Made by a program: the position numbers and the translations under genes. From Algoriphagus mannitolivorans DSM 15301 (GTDB lineage Bacteria > Bacteroidota > Bacteroidia > Cytophagales > Cyclobacteriaceae), in contig NZ_AUBV01000005.1 in the NCBI RefSeq assembly GCF_000429425.1, positions 310,001-374,000 on the forward strand: a stretch of DNA of 64,000 bases. The letters are read 5' to 3'. Positions 44,021 to 53,341 of this stretch are shown here, piece by piece; position 1 is the first letter of the stretch; each line of letters opens with the position of its first letter. Below the pieces are notes generated by a model. That model made no database searches, was not told the DNA's origin, and saw only the letters and a program-made list of their open reading frames with translations.

Positions 44021-45337
44021 TTAATATGCTGGGAATTCTTTCTGAAGCCCTTCGAAGGCATCGATCATCTCCCATTTTGGTTTATAGTAAGTGTCCATCA
44101 TTCTTGCACCCACATTTCCGGTAGTGATGTACTGGATTGCAGCTCCCAGGCGAAGATCTCGCTTATCTCCCCAGTTGAATTGAGGTGAATCACCCACCTT
44201 GAAATTTGCAGGGAATCCATCGAAATATTCAGCTTTTCCTTCGGAGTTTGCAATGGCAAAGGTGATCGGCACAACCTCTACCTTATTGTTTTGAAGGATC
44301 CTGTTGTAGGATGAAAGAGGGAAAGAGCCGACAGGTTTACCAAATGTGTTATCTCCGATCAATACCACTTCCATGTAAGGACTTAAGCTGTTGATGATAA
44401 GTTCGGAAGCTGAAGCAGAACCTCTGGAGGTAATGAAGATGATTTTGGACAAAGCGATGGTCCCGTTTTTGGTGTAGTTTTTAGTCGTGTTAAGGCTAAA
44501 TTTCAATGAATTGAGCTTGTTGGTGTACATGACTTTTCCATTGTGGGCGCTTGGAATGATATAATTCAGAATCTGTTCTGCCACCGCCACGGAGCCTCCG
44601 CCATTATACCTTAAATCTATGATCAGGTCTGTAATCCCCTGGTTTTGGAAAAATTCCATGGAGCTTTGTACCTCATTACTTCTGGTAGGAGAAAGTCCAG
44701 CAGTGGCTTTAAAACTTTGGTAAGCCCAATAGCCGATTTTTTTGCCTGATTCTTCAAAGACTTTTCTTGTCAATACAGAATTGCTTTGGTATTCAGCTTT
44801 TACGTTTGTTCGCGTAGTTGTAGATCCATCAGGAAGTCTGAAGGTAAAGGTGTTTGAAATACCAGGAGTAGAGGCTCCTAATTTGAAATCATACCCTCCG
44901 CTGCTAGTCTTGTAGCTGGAGATCGGCTGACCATTGATCTGGATGATTTCCCAACCTCTTTGCCATCCGTCTTTTCCTGCCGGAGCTTCGTCAAAGACGT
45001 AAGTGAGGTAAAGTTTCTCATCAGCAGTAAAGCCAAAACCAAAGCCATGACCGGCATTGATTCCCACAAAAGCATTATTGAAACTCTCCTGAGTAGTCAG
45101 GTAAGAAAAACGGTCGAGTGGCTTGTAAATAATGGCGTTTAAGAGGGATTCATTGTCTGCATACTCCTCATATTTTACTGATTGAGGCATTTCCAAATTC
45201 CAGAAGTACCATTCTCTCATCGTTTCGAAAATGGCTTTTTTTACTTCTTGGCTAGGATCCACGGGCGCTGGAGCCTCCTCATTACATGCCCAAAACCCCA
45301 CAACCAACAATGCTAATAACCAATTGAGCTTTTTCAT
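44021..45337 (-). CDS. S41 family peptidase, lipoprotein
   Basis: The 438-residue protein has a lipoprotein signal (lipobox FWAC at about residue 18) and an N-terminal helical region. A PDZ-like domain follows near 100-170 (GHGFGFGF, GWEIIQINGQPIS), then a TSP/CtpA core: LIIDLRYNGGG, FITSRGSASASELI with the catalytic Ser, and NTFGKPVG with the catalytic Lys. It should cleave C-terminal tails of periplasmic or surface proteins. This lipid-anchored form is frequent in Bacteroidota. The Dabb-protein gene lies 43 bp upstream on the same strand. Confidence 0.92.
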   Translation of the reverse strand: MKKLNWLLALLVVGFWACNEEAPAPVDPSQEVKKAIFETMREWYFWNLEMPQSVKYEEYADNESLLNAIIYKPLDRFSYLTTQESFNNAFVGINAGHGFGFGFTADEKLYLTYVFDEAPAGKDGWQRGWEIIQINGQPISSYKTSSGGYDFKLGASTPGISNTFTFRLPDGSTTTRTNVKAEYQSNSVLTRKVFEESGKKIGYWAYQSFKATAGLSPTRSNEVQSSMEFFQNQGITDLIIDLRYNGGGSVAVAEQILNYIIPSAHNGKVMYTNKLNSLKFSLNTTKNYTKNGTIALSKIIFITSRGSASASELIINSLSPYMEVVLIGDNTFGKPVGSFPLSSYNRILQNNKVEVVPITFAIANSEGKAEYFDGFPANFKVGDSPQFNWGDKRDLRLGAAIQYITTGNVGARMMDTYYKPKWEMIDAFEGLQKEFPAY

Positions 45338-45380
45338 AGATTAATTTTATTATAAGAACGAACTTTCTACCTCGTATGGT

Positions 45381-45773
45381 TTAAATGGCGATATCGTAAA
45401 CCTTTACTGTTTTCCACATGTGGGAGTATTTTTCGATAAACTCCAGATGAAGAGGATCTGTTTGATAGGATGCCTGAGCTTCTAAAGAATCGAAAAATAA
45501 GGTGCAAGATACATGGAAGCTATGATCCACCACATCTCTTTTTTCGGTTGCTGCTGGTACTCCTTGAATAAAGTTGGCTACATCCTTGCACCGACCCAGC
45601 ATTGGAGTGGCGTCAGTCATAAATTCCTTTACATCGGAATCATTGTGTAGATAAAAATAAACTTGATGAATCATTTTTTGTGCTGGCATAGCAGATAAGG
45701 TTATGGGTAATGAAATAGCGGCGCTGGCACTCGCCAGACCGACAGTTTTGATAAAGGTTCTTCTAGATGTCAT
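45381..45773 (-). CDS. Dabb (stress-responsive alpha/beta barrel) protein with Tat signal
   Basis: The 130-residue protein begins with a twin-arginine signal (SRRTFIK at residues 3-9, hydrophobic core to about 28). The mature ~95 residues form a Dabb ferredoxin-like fold (MIHQVYFYLHNDSDVKEF; HSFHVSCTLFFDS; HLEFIEKYSHMW). Dabb proteins are small dimeric proteins of mostly unknown role, some acting as cyclases or decarboxylases. Export by Tat suggests folding or cofactor binding in the cytoplasm (inference). Confidence 0.85.
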   Translation of the reverse strand: MTSRRTFIKTVGLASASAAISLPITLSAMPAQKMIHQVYFYLHNDSDVKEFMTDATPMLGRCKDVANFIQGVPAATEKRDVVDHSFHVSCTLFFDSLEAQASYQTDPLHLEFIEKYSHMWKTVKVYDIAI

Positions 45774-45908
45774 CGGGTTGAAATTGTCCGTTTTTGGGAA
45801 AACCGCTTCTGTTTGTAGAAGGGGTTTAAAGATAAAAATTTAAATTGCTTTTCTAATTAGGAGAAGGTTAGCCTAATAAAGTTTGACAGAAACCCAAATA
45901 TTGATTTG

Positions 45909-46895
45909 ATGAATTATCGAACGCTAGGAAAAACAGAGTGGCAAGTTTCCGAAATAGGATTGGGGACTTGGCAAGTTGGTGGAGGATGGGGAAAAGCTTT
46001 TGATCCAAAAAAAGCTGAAGAGATTCTTCATACTGCTTTTGACCAAGGGATCAATTTTGTAGATACTGCAGATGTCTATGATGGTGGCCAAAGTGAAGCA
46101 GCTGTTGGGAGAGCGGTTCGGGAACGAAGCGAGAAAATCTATGTTGCAACCAAGTGTGGGCGAAGAATTCAGCCTCATTTTGCCGAAGGATATACCGTAG
46201 AGCGATTAAGACGGTATGTGGAAGATAGCCTTCGGAATACAGGGTTGGATCGACTGGATTTGGTTCAGCTCCATTGTCCTCCAAGTCCAGTGTATGAGCG
46301 AGAGGATATTTTTGGGCTTTTTGAAGACTTGAAAAAGGAGGGTAAAATCGCGGCTATGGGCGTAAGTGTAGAGAAAATCACGGAGGCCCTAACTTCTATG
46401 AAATACGAGATTGTCTCGACCATTCAGGTGATTTTTAATTTATTCAGACAAAAGCCTGCCGAACACCTTTTCAATCATTCCGAAGTGAATCATGTAGGAT
46501 TGATTGCCAGAGTGCCTTTGGCTAGCGGATTACTGACAGGTAAGATTACTGCAGAGACTTCTTTTCCCAAGGATGATCATCGTCATTTCAACCGGGATGG
46601 AAAGGCCTTTGACAAAGGTGAAACCTTCTCCGGAGTTCCCTTGGAGAAGGCATTGCCTGCGGTGGAGCAATTGAAGGATGGATTTTCGGGTGGAAATGAT
46701 TTAGCCGCTCAGGCGCTGAGGTGGATTTTGATGTTTAAGCAAATTGGAACCGTGATTCCGGGAGCTTCTTCTTCCGCTCAGGTAGAAAAAAATGTACGTG
46801 CTGCTGAGCTTCCTCCTTTAAGCCAATTTCAAATGCAGGAGGCTGCCAGAGTTTATGAAAAATATATCAAAGAAGAGGTCCATTTTCAATGGTAA
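45909..46895 (+). CDS. Aldo/keto reductase
   Basis: The 328-residue (alpha/beta)8 NADPH-dependent oxidoreductase starts MNYRTLGKTEWQVSEIGLG. It has FVDTADVYDGGQSE with the catalytic Asp/Tyr, VATKCGR with the catalytic Lys, and LVQLHCPP with the His. The C-terminal part, VIPGASSSAQVEKNVRA, forms the cofactor pocket. The natural carbonyl substrate cannot be told. The ATG at 45909 is chosen over the TTG immediately before it. Single gene ended by a strong hairpin. Confidence 0.93.
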   Translation: MNYRTLGKTEWQVSEIGLGTWQVGGGWGKAFDPKKAEEILHTAFDQGINFVDTADVYDGGQSEAAVGRAVRERSEKIYVATKCGRRIQPHFAEGYTVERLRRYVEDSLRNTGLDRLDLVQLHCPPSPVYEREDIFGLFEDLKKEGKIAAMGVSVEKITEALTSMKYEIVSTIQVIFNLFRQKPAEHLFNHSEVNHVGLIARVPLASGLLTGKITAETSFPKDDHRHFNRDGKAFDKGETFSGVPLEKALPAVEQLKDGFSGGNDLAAQALRWILMFKQIGTVIPGASSSAQVEKNVRAAELPPLSQFQMQEAARVYEKYIKEEVHFQW

Positions 46896-46899
46896 AAAT

Positions 46900-46925
46900 A
46901 AAGGCTCTGATTTTTCAGAGCCTTT
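46900..46925. terminator. Terminator between aldo/keto reductase and exported protein genes
   Basis: A perfect 11-bp stem AAAGGCTCTGA / TCAGAGCCTTT with a TTTT loop lies between two convergent genes. T-rich tails are short, so efficiency is uncertain. Confidence 0.8.
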
Positions 46926-46929
46926 GGTT

Positions 46930-47823
46930 TTAAAGTACAATTCGGTTCTGAACTGTTTTGAAATAATTGTGCTCATTGGTGATCAATACATAATTGGTGA
47001 TCACTTTGTCGTTTCGTTCCATAAGGATGATAATGTTCTCATCAGCTCGGATAACTTTCAATTCTTTTTCTTTGGAGGAGATGAACGGAGTTTTGACATA
47101 GACTCCATCTTTTCTCTCGGTGATTTCCTCGAATTCAAAGACTTCAGGCTTCCTATTATTATCGTATTTGGTGACAATTTCACGAGAAGGGCTCCAGGAA
47201 TTACGGTTTAACCTATGGGTTTGGAAATGATGGAGCGTTTTCCCCGAAAGGTAATTTTTGATGGCTTCTGGGTTATAGGGTTGGCTGCTGTAGCCCATTC
47301 CTGAAAAAGTGGTCTGTGTGGAGGAACCGGCTTGATTTTGACCTCCAAACGTATTTCCTCTCTGGTACACATCTCCGATATAGACGATATTGGCCCCAAG
47401 CATGGATGCTTCTGCTTTCAGTTTGTCTAAGGCTCTGTTCTTGACATTATTGATGCTGGACAGGCTGGTCACCCCAGTGGCTTTACTGAAAAGCTCTCCC
47501 TGTGGATTTAGGCCGGCAACATCTTCTGCGATGTAAGTGATATAGACATTTTCCCAATCATCAAGGCCTTTTACCGGCTTAAATGGGCTCTCATAGACTT
47601 CCTCTCTTCCACTGGCAAACTCAATCTTGGAAACCTGGTGTTTACTGATGGAATATATAGTTTTCTCATTGGGGAAGGTGTATTTGATCGTGTTGAATCC
47701 AACTTCTACTACTTGCACCTCCATAGGGCCATCCAGGGAATGGAGAAGATCAGAAGTTTTTTGAGCGAAAGAGACAGAGGTAAGTCCAACCACTGCTAAA
47801 AGGGTAAAAAAGATTTTTTTCAT
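46930..47823 (-). CDS. Hypothetical exported protein
   Basis: The 297-residue protein has a signal peptide ending at SFAQ (residue 20). The N-terminal mature part (EVQVVEVGFNTIKYTF, then SKIEFASGREEVYE) resembles domains common in Bacteroidota exported proteins. A central stretch with GANIVYIGDVYQRGN recalls DUF4156/RcsF-like lipid-stress proteins, without the cysteines. The C-terminal ~100 residues are a beta region. I cannot name a function. It is monocistronic, with typA located upstream on the same strand. Confidence 0.65.
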   Translation of the reverse strand: MKKIFFTLLAVVGLTSVSFAQKTSDLLHSLDGPMEVQVVEVGFNTIKYTFPNEKTIYSISKHQVSKIEFASGREEVYESPFKPVKGLDDWENVYITYIAEDVAGLNPQGELFSKATGVTSLSSINNVKNRALDKLKAEASMLGANIVYIGDVYQRGNTFGGQNQAGSSTQTTFSGMGYSSQPYNPEAIKNYLSGKTLHHFQTHRLNRNSWSPSREIVTKYDNNRKPEVFEFEEITERKDGVYVKTPFISSKEKELKVIRADENIIILMERNDKVITNYVLITNEHNYFKTVQNRIVL

Positions 47824-47897
47824 AAAATAAAATTGGTTTTAGTTTTTGAACGGAAATGTGAAAAATGGGTTTTTTAAATTTTCTCTTTTTCATAAAA

Positions 47898-47928
47898 AAA
47901 TCCTCTCAAGTCTGGCTCAGGAGGATTT
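47898..47928 (-). terminator. Intrinsic terminator of typA
   Basis: AAATCCTC at 47898-47905 pairs with GAGGATTT at 47921-47928 around a 15-nt loop. On the minus strand the stem is followed by a T run (complement of 47893-47900). It lies 28 bp after the typA stop. Confidence 0.8.
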
Positions 47929-47955
47929 GGAAATATTGGGAACTAAGTAGGAAGA

Positions 47956-49761
47956 TTAATCTTCTTTTTTAGCCATTCTGGATCTTTCATTTTCGTCCAG
48001 ATAGATTTTTCTCATTCGGATGGACTTTGGAGTGATTTCCAAGTACTCGTCCTTTTGGATGTATTCCATGGATTCTTCCAGAGAGAATCTTTTTGGAGGA
48101 GCGATTCTTACGTTGTCATCAGAGCCGGAAGCACGCATGTTGGTCAATTTCTTACCTTTCTGCACGTTTACCACCAAGTCATTGTCTCTGGAGTGTTCTC
48201 CGATTACTTGACCAGTGTAAAGTTCATCACCTGGCTCGATGAAGAAAATTCCGCGATCCTGAAGCTTGTCAATTGCATAGGCCGTACACTGACCGCCTTC
48301 CATGGAAATCAAAGATCCGTTGATTCTTCCTGGGATTGGGCCTTTGAATGGTTCGTAGGCAGTAAATCTATGGTTCATGATCGCTTCACCCTGAGTAGCA
48401 GTAAGCACGTTGTTTCTCAAGCCGATCAAACCTCTGGAAGGAATCTTAAATTCCAAGTGCTGCAAATCGCCTTTTGGCTCCATAACCAAAAGCTCACCTT
48501 TTCTCTGGGTAGCCAATTCGATTACTTTTCCGGCAGTCTCCTGAGGAACGTCTACCACTAGGGTTTCAATCGGCTCGCACTTTACTCCGTCGATTTCCTT
48601 GAAAATTACCTGAGGCTGTCCTACCTGAAGCTCATATCCTTCTCTTCTCATCGTCTCGATCAAAACCGACAAGTGAAGAATACCTCTACCGTAAACCAAA
48701 AATCTATCTTCAGAATCTGTTGGCTCTACACGAAGCGCAAGGTTTTTCTCAGTTTCTTTCATCAATCGGTCTCTCAAGTGACGGGAAGTCACAAATTTTC
48801 CTTCTTTGCCGAAGAAAGGAGAGTTGTTGATAGTAAAGAGCATATTCATCGTAGGCTCATCAATGGAGATACGAGGAAGTGGCTCAGGATTTTCTACATC
48901 AGCGATAGTATCACCGATTTCGAAATCTTCTATACCCGTGACTGCACAAATATCTCCGGCAACTACGGTTTGCACTTTATTTTTTCCAAGACCTTCAAAG
49001 GTATGAAGTTCTTTTACTCTCATTTTTTTGATGGATCCATCAGCTTTGCAGAGGGCGATTTGCTGATTTTCTGAGATGGATCCTCTTGCGATTCTACCAA
49101 TGGCAATTCGACCTACGAAGTTGGAATAGTCCAAAGAGGTGATTTGCATTTGAAGAGTTCCTTCAGAAATTTTCGGAGCTGGAATATGCTCCAAAATAGC
49201 GTCCAAAAGTGGAAGGATGGAGTCGGTAGGATTTTTCCAGTCAGGACCCATCCAGTTTTGCTTGGCGGAACCATAAAGGGTGTGGAATTCCAACTGCTCT
49301 TCGGTAGCGTCCAAGTTGAACATCAGTTCAAATACAGCCTCGTGAACTTCGTCAGGGCGACAGTTTTCTTTATCAACTTTATTGACAACTACAATTGGAG
49401 TCAGTCCAAGTGCAAGTGCTTTTCCCAAAACAAATCGGGTCTGAGGCATAGGACCCTCGAAAGCATCCACCAAAAGAATTACCCCATCAGCCATCTTCAA
49501 TACACGTTCTACTTCACCCCCGAAGTCTGCGTGACCTGGAGTATCGATGATGTTGATTTTTGTGTCCTTGTAGCGAACGGAAACATTTTTGGAAAGGATG
49601 GTAATCCCTCTTTCACGTTCCAAATCGTTGTTGTCCAGAATCAGATCGTCGAATTGCTGGTTTTCTCTGAAGATTTTTGAGGCGTGGATGATCTTATCCA
49701 CTAAGGTTGTTTTACCGTGGTCAACGTGAGCGATGATCGCGATATTCCGAATATTCTGCAT
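47956..49761 (-). CDS. typA: Ribosome-associated translational GTPase TypA/BipA
   Basis: The 601-residue translational GTPase has the G1 loop AHVDHGKTT at residues 11-19, the switch region RGITILSKN, and IIDTPGHADFGGEVERV (G3). VNKVDKE is G4. EF-G-like domains III and V follow, then the BipA-specific C-terminal domain (NMRASGSDDNVRIAPP). It assists 50S assembly and growth under stress or cold. Single gene with its own promoter and terminator. Confidence 0.97.
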   Translation of the reverse strand: MQNIRNIAIIAHVDHGKTTLVDKIIHASKIFRENQQFDDLILDNNDLERERGITILSKNVSVRYKDTKINIIDTPGHADFGGEVERVLKMADGVILLVDAFEGPMPQTRFVLGKALALGLTPIVVVNKVDKENCRPDEVHEAVFELMFNLDATEEQLEFHTLYGSAKQNWMGPDWKNPTDSILPLLDAILEHIPAPKISEGTLQMQITSLDYSNFVGRIAIGRIARGSISENQQIALCKADGSIKKMRVKELHTFEGLGKNKVQTVVAGDICAVTGIEDFEIGDTIADVENPEPLPRISIDEPTMNMLFTINNSPFFGKEGKFVTSRHLRDRLMKETEKNLALRVEPTDSEDRFLVYGRGILHLSVLIETMRREGYELQVGQPQVIFKEIDGVKCEPIETLVVDVPQETAGKVIELATQRKGELLVMEPKGDLQHLEFKIPSRGLIGLRNNVLTATQGEAIMNHRFTAYEPFKGPIPGRINGSLISMEGGQCTAYAIDKLQDRGIFFIEPGDELYTGQVIGEHSRDNDLVVNVQKGKKLTNMRASGSDDNVRIAPPKRFSLEESMEYIQKDEYLEITPKSIRMRKIYLDENERSRMAKKED

Positions 49762-49781
49762 GGTTTGCCTTATTGAAGGCG

Positions 49782-49789
49782 CAAAAGTA
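49782..49789 (-). promoter_or_regulatory. Candidate -7 box (TACTTTTG) of typA
   Basis: Minus-strand TACTTTTGC matches TAnnTTTG exactly and lies 20 nt before the typA ATG. A -33 TTTG is not evident at 17-21 bp. Confidence 0.5.
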
Positions 49790-49929
49790 CGAATTTAATT
49801 TGGGAGTAAGGTTATCGCCCCGTGAAGTTTCTGATTTTGTAAATAGCCTTTCGTCAACTGGTTGGATAAATCATGGCTTGTAAGAGAAAAGAAAAAGGTG
49901 CTTTTTTATTTCATCATATCCAGCCAAAA

Positions 49930-51015
49930 ATGTCAAGACTTGCTTTTCAGATCCCCCTGATTCTTTTAATAATTTGGATTGGACTAGTTTTTACCTCAGG
50001 AATTGAAGTCTCAGGTTATGCTTTCGTGCTATTTTGGTTTGCATTGGCAATTGGCCTGCGCTCAAAATCCGAGTTGAAGGCTTTTAGTTTTCCGGTTTCA
50101 ATTTTAGGCGTCGTGGCTTTGGCTATGTTTTTCCCCCAATATTTTCAGGAAATCAGAGGATTTAAGCTTACCCAATTGATCAACCCTCTCATTCAATTGA
50201 TCATGTTCGGAATGGGGGCAACTTTGAGTTGGAAGGATTTTTCTGCTGTAGCTCAAAACCCAAAATCTGTAGGAATCGGTATTGTTGCTCAGTTTTCTAT
50301 TATGCCCCTTATGGGTTTTCTCCTTGCAAACTTCAGTGGCCTAGAACCTGAAGTCGCTGCTGGGATTATTTTGGTAGGTTGTTCCCCCAGTGGAACAGCT
50401 TCAAATGTCATGGCCTACCTCGCAAGGGCAAATGTGGCACTTTCTGTGACCTTGACTACAATTTCTACCTTATTGGCTCCATTGATGACCCCTTTGTTGA
50501 TGAAGCTTCTGGCGGGAGAATTTATTGAAATCGACTTGCTGAAAATGATGTGGGACATTTTCAAAATCATCATTCTTCCGGTTGGTGCAGGTTTAATTGT
50601 TCACCAGATAGTGGGGAAAAATGGAAAATGGATTGACCGGATTTTGCCTATTCTGTCTATGATTGGGATTGCCTTGATCATTTTGGTCATTACTGCAGCT
50701 GGTCGGGACGGGCTGCTTCAAATTGGCCCATTGTTGGTGATTTTGGTCTTACTGCATAACAGTCTTGGCTATGGTGTCGGCTATGGGACTTCGCGGCTTT
50801 TGGGATTGACTGAGCAGGATGCCAGAACTTTGGCCATAGAAGTAGGCATGCAAAATGCAGGACTAGCTTCAGGTCTATCTCAATCCTTGGGAAAACTAGT
50901 TACTGTAGGCCTAGCCCCTGCCGTTTTTGGTCCGATGCAGAATGTGACTGGGTCGATTTTGGCCACTTTTTGGAGCAAGAAAAAGCCCAGAATAAAATCT
51001 ACTAAAGTCACCTAA
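49930..51015 (+). CDS. Bile acid:sodium symporter (BASS) family transporter
   Basis: From ATG 49930 the protein has 361 residues with about ten hydrophobic segments. The family core is clear: PLIQLIMFGMGATLSWKDF, IILVGCSPSGTASNVMAYLA, ALSVTLTTISTLLAP and AIEVGMQNAGLASGL. BASS proteins import organic anions (bile acids, pantoate, pyruvate) with sodium. The substrate here is unknown. An upstream in-frame ATG at 49873 would prepend 19 basic, non-membrane residues and is less likely. The end overlaps the convergent SGNH gene by 8 nt. Confidence 0.88.
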   Translation: MSRLAFQIPLILLIIWIGLVFTSGIEVSGYAFVLFWFALAIGLRSKSELKAFSFPVSILGVVALAMFFPQYFQEIRGFKLTQLINPLIQLIMFGMGATLSWKDFSAVAQNPKSVGIGIVAQFSIMPLMGFLLANFSGLEPEVAAGIILVGCSPSGTASNVMAYLARANVALSVTLTTISTLLAPLMTPLLMKLLAGEFIEIDLLKMMWDIFKIIILPVGAGLIVHQIVGKNGKWIDRILPILSMIGIALIILVITAAGRDGLLQIGPLLVILVLLHNSLGYGVGYGTSRLLGLTEQDARTLAIEVGMQNAGLASGLSQSLGKLVTVGLAPAVFGPMQNVTGSILATFWSKKKPRIKSTKVT

Positions 51016-51661
51016 GAATAGATTTAAAAATCCCTTCCCAAACCTTATACCCTTCGGCGTTCAAATGGAGCATGTCTTGAATATATAATTCAGGTCTCGG
51101 ATTTCCTGCTGCATCCGTAAGGGCTTGCCAGGTGTCCACAAACTCAACCTCCTCCTTGGTTTGACAATATTCTTTGAGCATTTGATTAAAAATCATATAG
51201 TTGTCTTTTTTGGTCCAGCGCGAGGGACTTGGCTTTGCGCCGATCAAGTAAACTTTCACATTGGGATTGACCAGATGGATTCTGGTGACAATGTTATCCA
51301 AACTCTGAAGAATTTCAGAAACCGGTACATCCGCCCACAGGTCATTATCACCTTCATAAATAAATACCCTGGAAGGTTCGAACTTAATCACTAAGGGGAA
51401 AAGATGTCTCTCCAAATCTGAAGCCTTTGAACCCCCAAAACCAGTATTGATCAAATTTTCTGTTGGAAAAGTCTCTTGAAGGTTATTCCACATCCGGATG
51501 GTCGAGCTGCCGGTAAAAACTGTGGCCCCTTGTGTCCAACCCAAACTATCATATCGGGCAGAAAGCTGACGAACTTCATTTTCGAAAGGAATCCCTTGAG
51601 CGAATGTCTGAATGCAGAAAGCTCCGAAAAGGAGAATGGAAAGGAAAAGACGATTTTTCAT
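51008..51661 (-). CDS. SGNH/GDSL-type hydrolase, exported
   Basis: The 217-residue protein starts at ATG 51661 with a signal peptide (MKNRLFLSILLFG, cleavage near FAQG). An upstream in-frame start at 51754 would bury the signal and is rejected. SGNH blocks are present: TGSSTIRMW with the catalytic Ser (block I), NTGFGGSKASDL (Gly, II), YEGDNDL (Asn, III) and DMLHLNAEGY with Asp/His (V). It is probably a periplasmic esterase or carbohydrate deacetylase. Confidence 0.88.
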   Translation of the reverse strand: MKNRLFLSILLFGAFCIQTFAQGIPFENEVRQLSARYDSLGWTQGATVFTGSSTIRMWNNLQETFPTENLINTGFGGSKASDLERHLFPLVIKFEPSRVFIYEGDNDLWADVPVSEILQSLDNIVTRIHLVNPNVKVYLIGAKPSPSRWTKKDNYMIFNQMLKEYCQTKEEVEFVDTWQALTDAAGNPRPELYIQDMLHLNAEGYKVWEGIFKSILR

Positions 51662-51666
51662 AGGCC

Positions 51667-51697
51667 TAAACATAGTTTTATTTTTCCCTGAACCAAA
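51667..51697 (-). promoter_or_regulatory. Candidate promoter of the SGNH hydrolase gene
   Basis: On the minus strand TTTG (51697-51694) is followed after 19 bp by TATGTTTA (51674-51667), one mismatch from the -33/-7 consensus. The ATG at 51661 is 5 nt further, so the transcript would be nearly leaderless. Confidence 0.45.
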
Positions 51698-51900
51698 ACC
51701 GTTCAGATGTTGGTCGAATCCGTACATCCCGAACATTTTGAAATTTTGTCCCAAGGAGGATAGGTGTTTTTCAAAAATGCAATTTTCGCCCCTGAAAGGG
51801 CCCTTTTCGTCACATATTTAGGAATTAAGCAAGCTTGTTAATTCTCTTGGAGAGATTTTAGCGTTAGCTATATATCTACCAATCAATTAATCCCCTTGCC

Positions 51901-53001
51901 ATGAATCGTATTGTCCAATTCTTTTGGTTTTGTAGTGGAGCCAATTTTGCCATCCTGAAAAGAACACCGACAGAATCCAATAAATATATAGGGATTGGGG
52001 CCACAGTGTTTTTCACAGGAGTCCTAGCGGCGATTGCAGCAGGATATGCCCTGTACACAGTTTTTCAGGATTTGGTTCCGGCAGTTTTGTTCGGTCTCTT
52101 ATGGGGACTGATGATTTTTAATCTGGACAGGTTTATCGTATCCAGCATGCGAAAAAAAGAAAGTGCATGGGCAGAATGGAAGCTGGCGATTCCGAGATTG
52201 GTATTGGCGGTTTTGTTGGCTTTGGTCATTTCAAAGCCACTTGAGCTAAAAATGTTTGAGAGGGAAATCAATCGAAAGTTGGACGAGAAAAAGACAGAAT
52301 TTATCGCTCAGTCCAAAGCCAATCTTGCAAAGGGATTCCCGGAGATTCAGGAATTGGAAGCCAAAATTGATTCCTTAAAAGCGGAGGTCTCTCAGGCAGA
52401 GGGATTTCGGGATCAGCTCCAAAAGGAGTATGATGCGGAGCGATTTGGAGAAAAGACCTCTGGGACGAGTGGAATTGTGGGTTTGGGAACCAATGCCAAA
52501 AAGAAGGAGCAACAGTTGGATGCCGCCCAGCTCACTTTGGAGGATTTGAGAAAAAGAAATCAAATCAGAATCGATACGATCGAGGCCCAAATCCGGGAGT
52601 TTATGGCCCTGCGTCAGGCTGAGTTTGAAAAGCAGCAACCCGGCATTGAAGGATTTGACGGTTTGGCGGCCCGAATGGAAGGTTTGGCAACTTTGACCGA
52701 AGAGAGTCAGGCGATGGCTACTGCCAATATTTTTATCATGCTATTGTTTATAGCAATTGAGACAGCGCCGATTTTCGTCAAGTTGATCTCCAACCGAGGT
52801 CCCTATGATGAGTTATTGGAGTTGCATGAGGAAAAAATCAAGTTGTTTAAAGGAGAAAAATGGACTTTTGCCAAAGGCGAATCCGAGGCAAGAGTAGATT
52901 ATTTTCAGGGAACGCATTTTTATGCCAACGAATTGAACAAAGAGAAAACCAATCGGAAGAACCGGGCCGAAACTGATCGGGAACTGGCTGAGTGGGACTA
53001 A
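51901..53001 (+). CDS. DUF4407 domain-containing membrane protein
   Basis: The 366-residue protein begins FFWFCSGANFAILKRTPTESNKY, then two membrane segments (about 30-52 and 58-75) and a third (about 95-112). A long central coiled coil follows (about 120-265, rich in Glu, Lys, Gln), then another membrane segment (about 280-300, IFIMLLFIAIETAPIF) and a charged tail. This is the DUF4407 arrangement. Function unknown. The long coiled coil between membrane spans suggests a periplasm-spanning or assembly role (inference). Confidence 0.9.
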   Translation: MNRIVQFFWFCSGANFAILKRTPTESNKYIGIGATVFFTGVLAAIAAGYALYTVFQDLVPAVLFGLLWGLMIFNLDRFIVSSMRKKESAWAEWKLAIPRLVLAVLLALVISKPLELKMFEREINRKLDEKKTEFIAQSKANLAKGFPEIQELEAKIDSLKAEVSQAEGFRDQLQKEYDAERFGEKTSGTSGIVGLGTNAKKKEQQLDAAQLTLEDLRKRNQIRIDTIEAQIREFMALRQAEFEKQQPGIEGFDGLAARMEGLATLTEESQAMATANIFIMLLFIAIETAPIFVKLISNRGPYDELLELHEEKIKLFKGEKWTFAKGESEARVDYFQGTHFYANELNKEKTNRKNRAETDRELAEWD

Positions 53002-53083
53002 AATAGACTTGAATATCAGGGAGTTATTTTGAAGTACGTGTAGAATTAATTTTCTTTACGACATACTAAAGAATCTATTAGTT

Positions 53084-53341
53084 ATGGATGCCAAGATCAC
53101 TTTGTCTTTCAACAAAGAAATTATCGACAGAGCCAAGGATTTTGCTGAGAAAAATAATATCAGTCTTTCCCGATTGACTGAGTTTTTGTATGATCAAATG
53201 ACTTCTAAAAATTTCAAATCTTTGGAAGAGCTTCCTGTTGCGGATTGGGTCACTATGGTGGCCGAGGGCGAGATAGAATATAAGCGAGCATCTTCCAGTC
53301 GAACGGAAATGAAGGATGACTTTTTTGAGCGCAAAAAATGA
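53084..53341 (+). CDS. Antitoxin of a PIN-type TA pair (DUF6364-like)
   Basis: The 85-residue protein begins with MDAKITLSFNKEIIDRAKDFAEKNNISLSRLTE, a ribbon-helix-helix-type DNA-binding start. Its charged C-terminal tail would wrap the toxin. Its stop overlaps the PIN gene start by 4 nt (ATGA), the usual order antitoxin-toxin, implying coupled translation and autorepression of the upstream promoter. Confidence 0.8.
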   Translation: MDAKITLSFNKEIIDRAKDFAEKNNISLSRLTEFLYDQMTSKNFKSLEELPVADWVTMVAEGEIEYKRASSSRTEMKDDFFERKK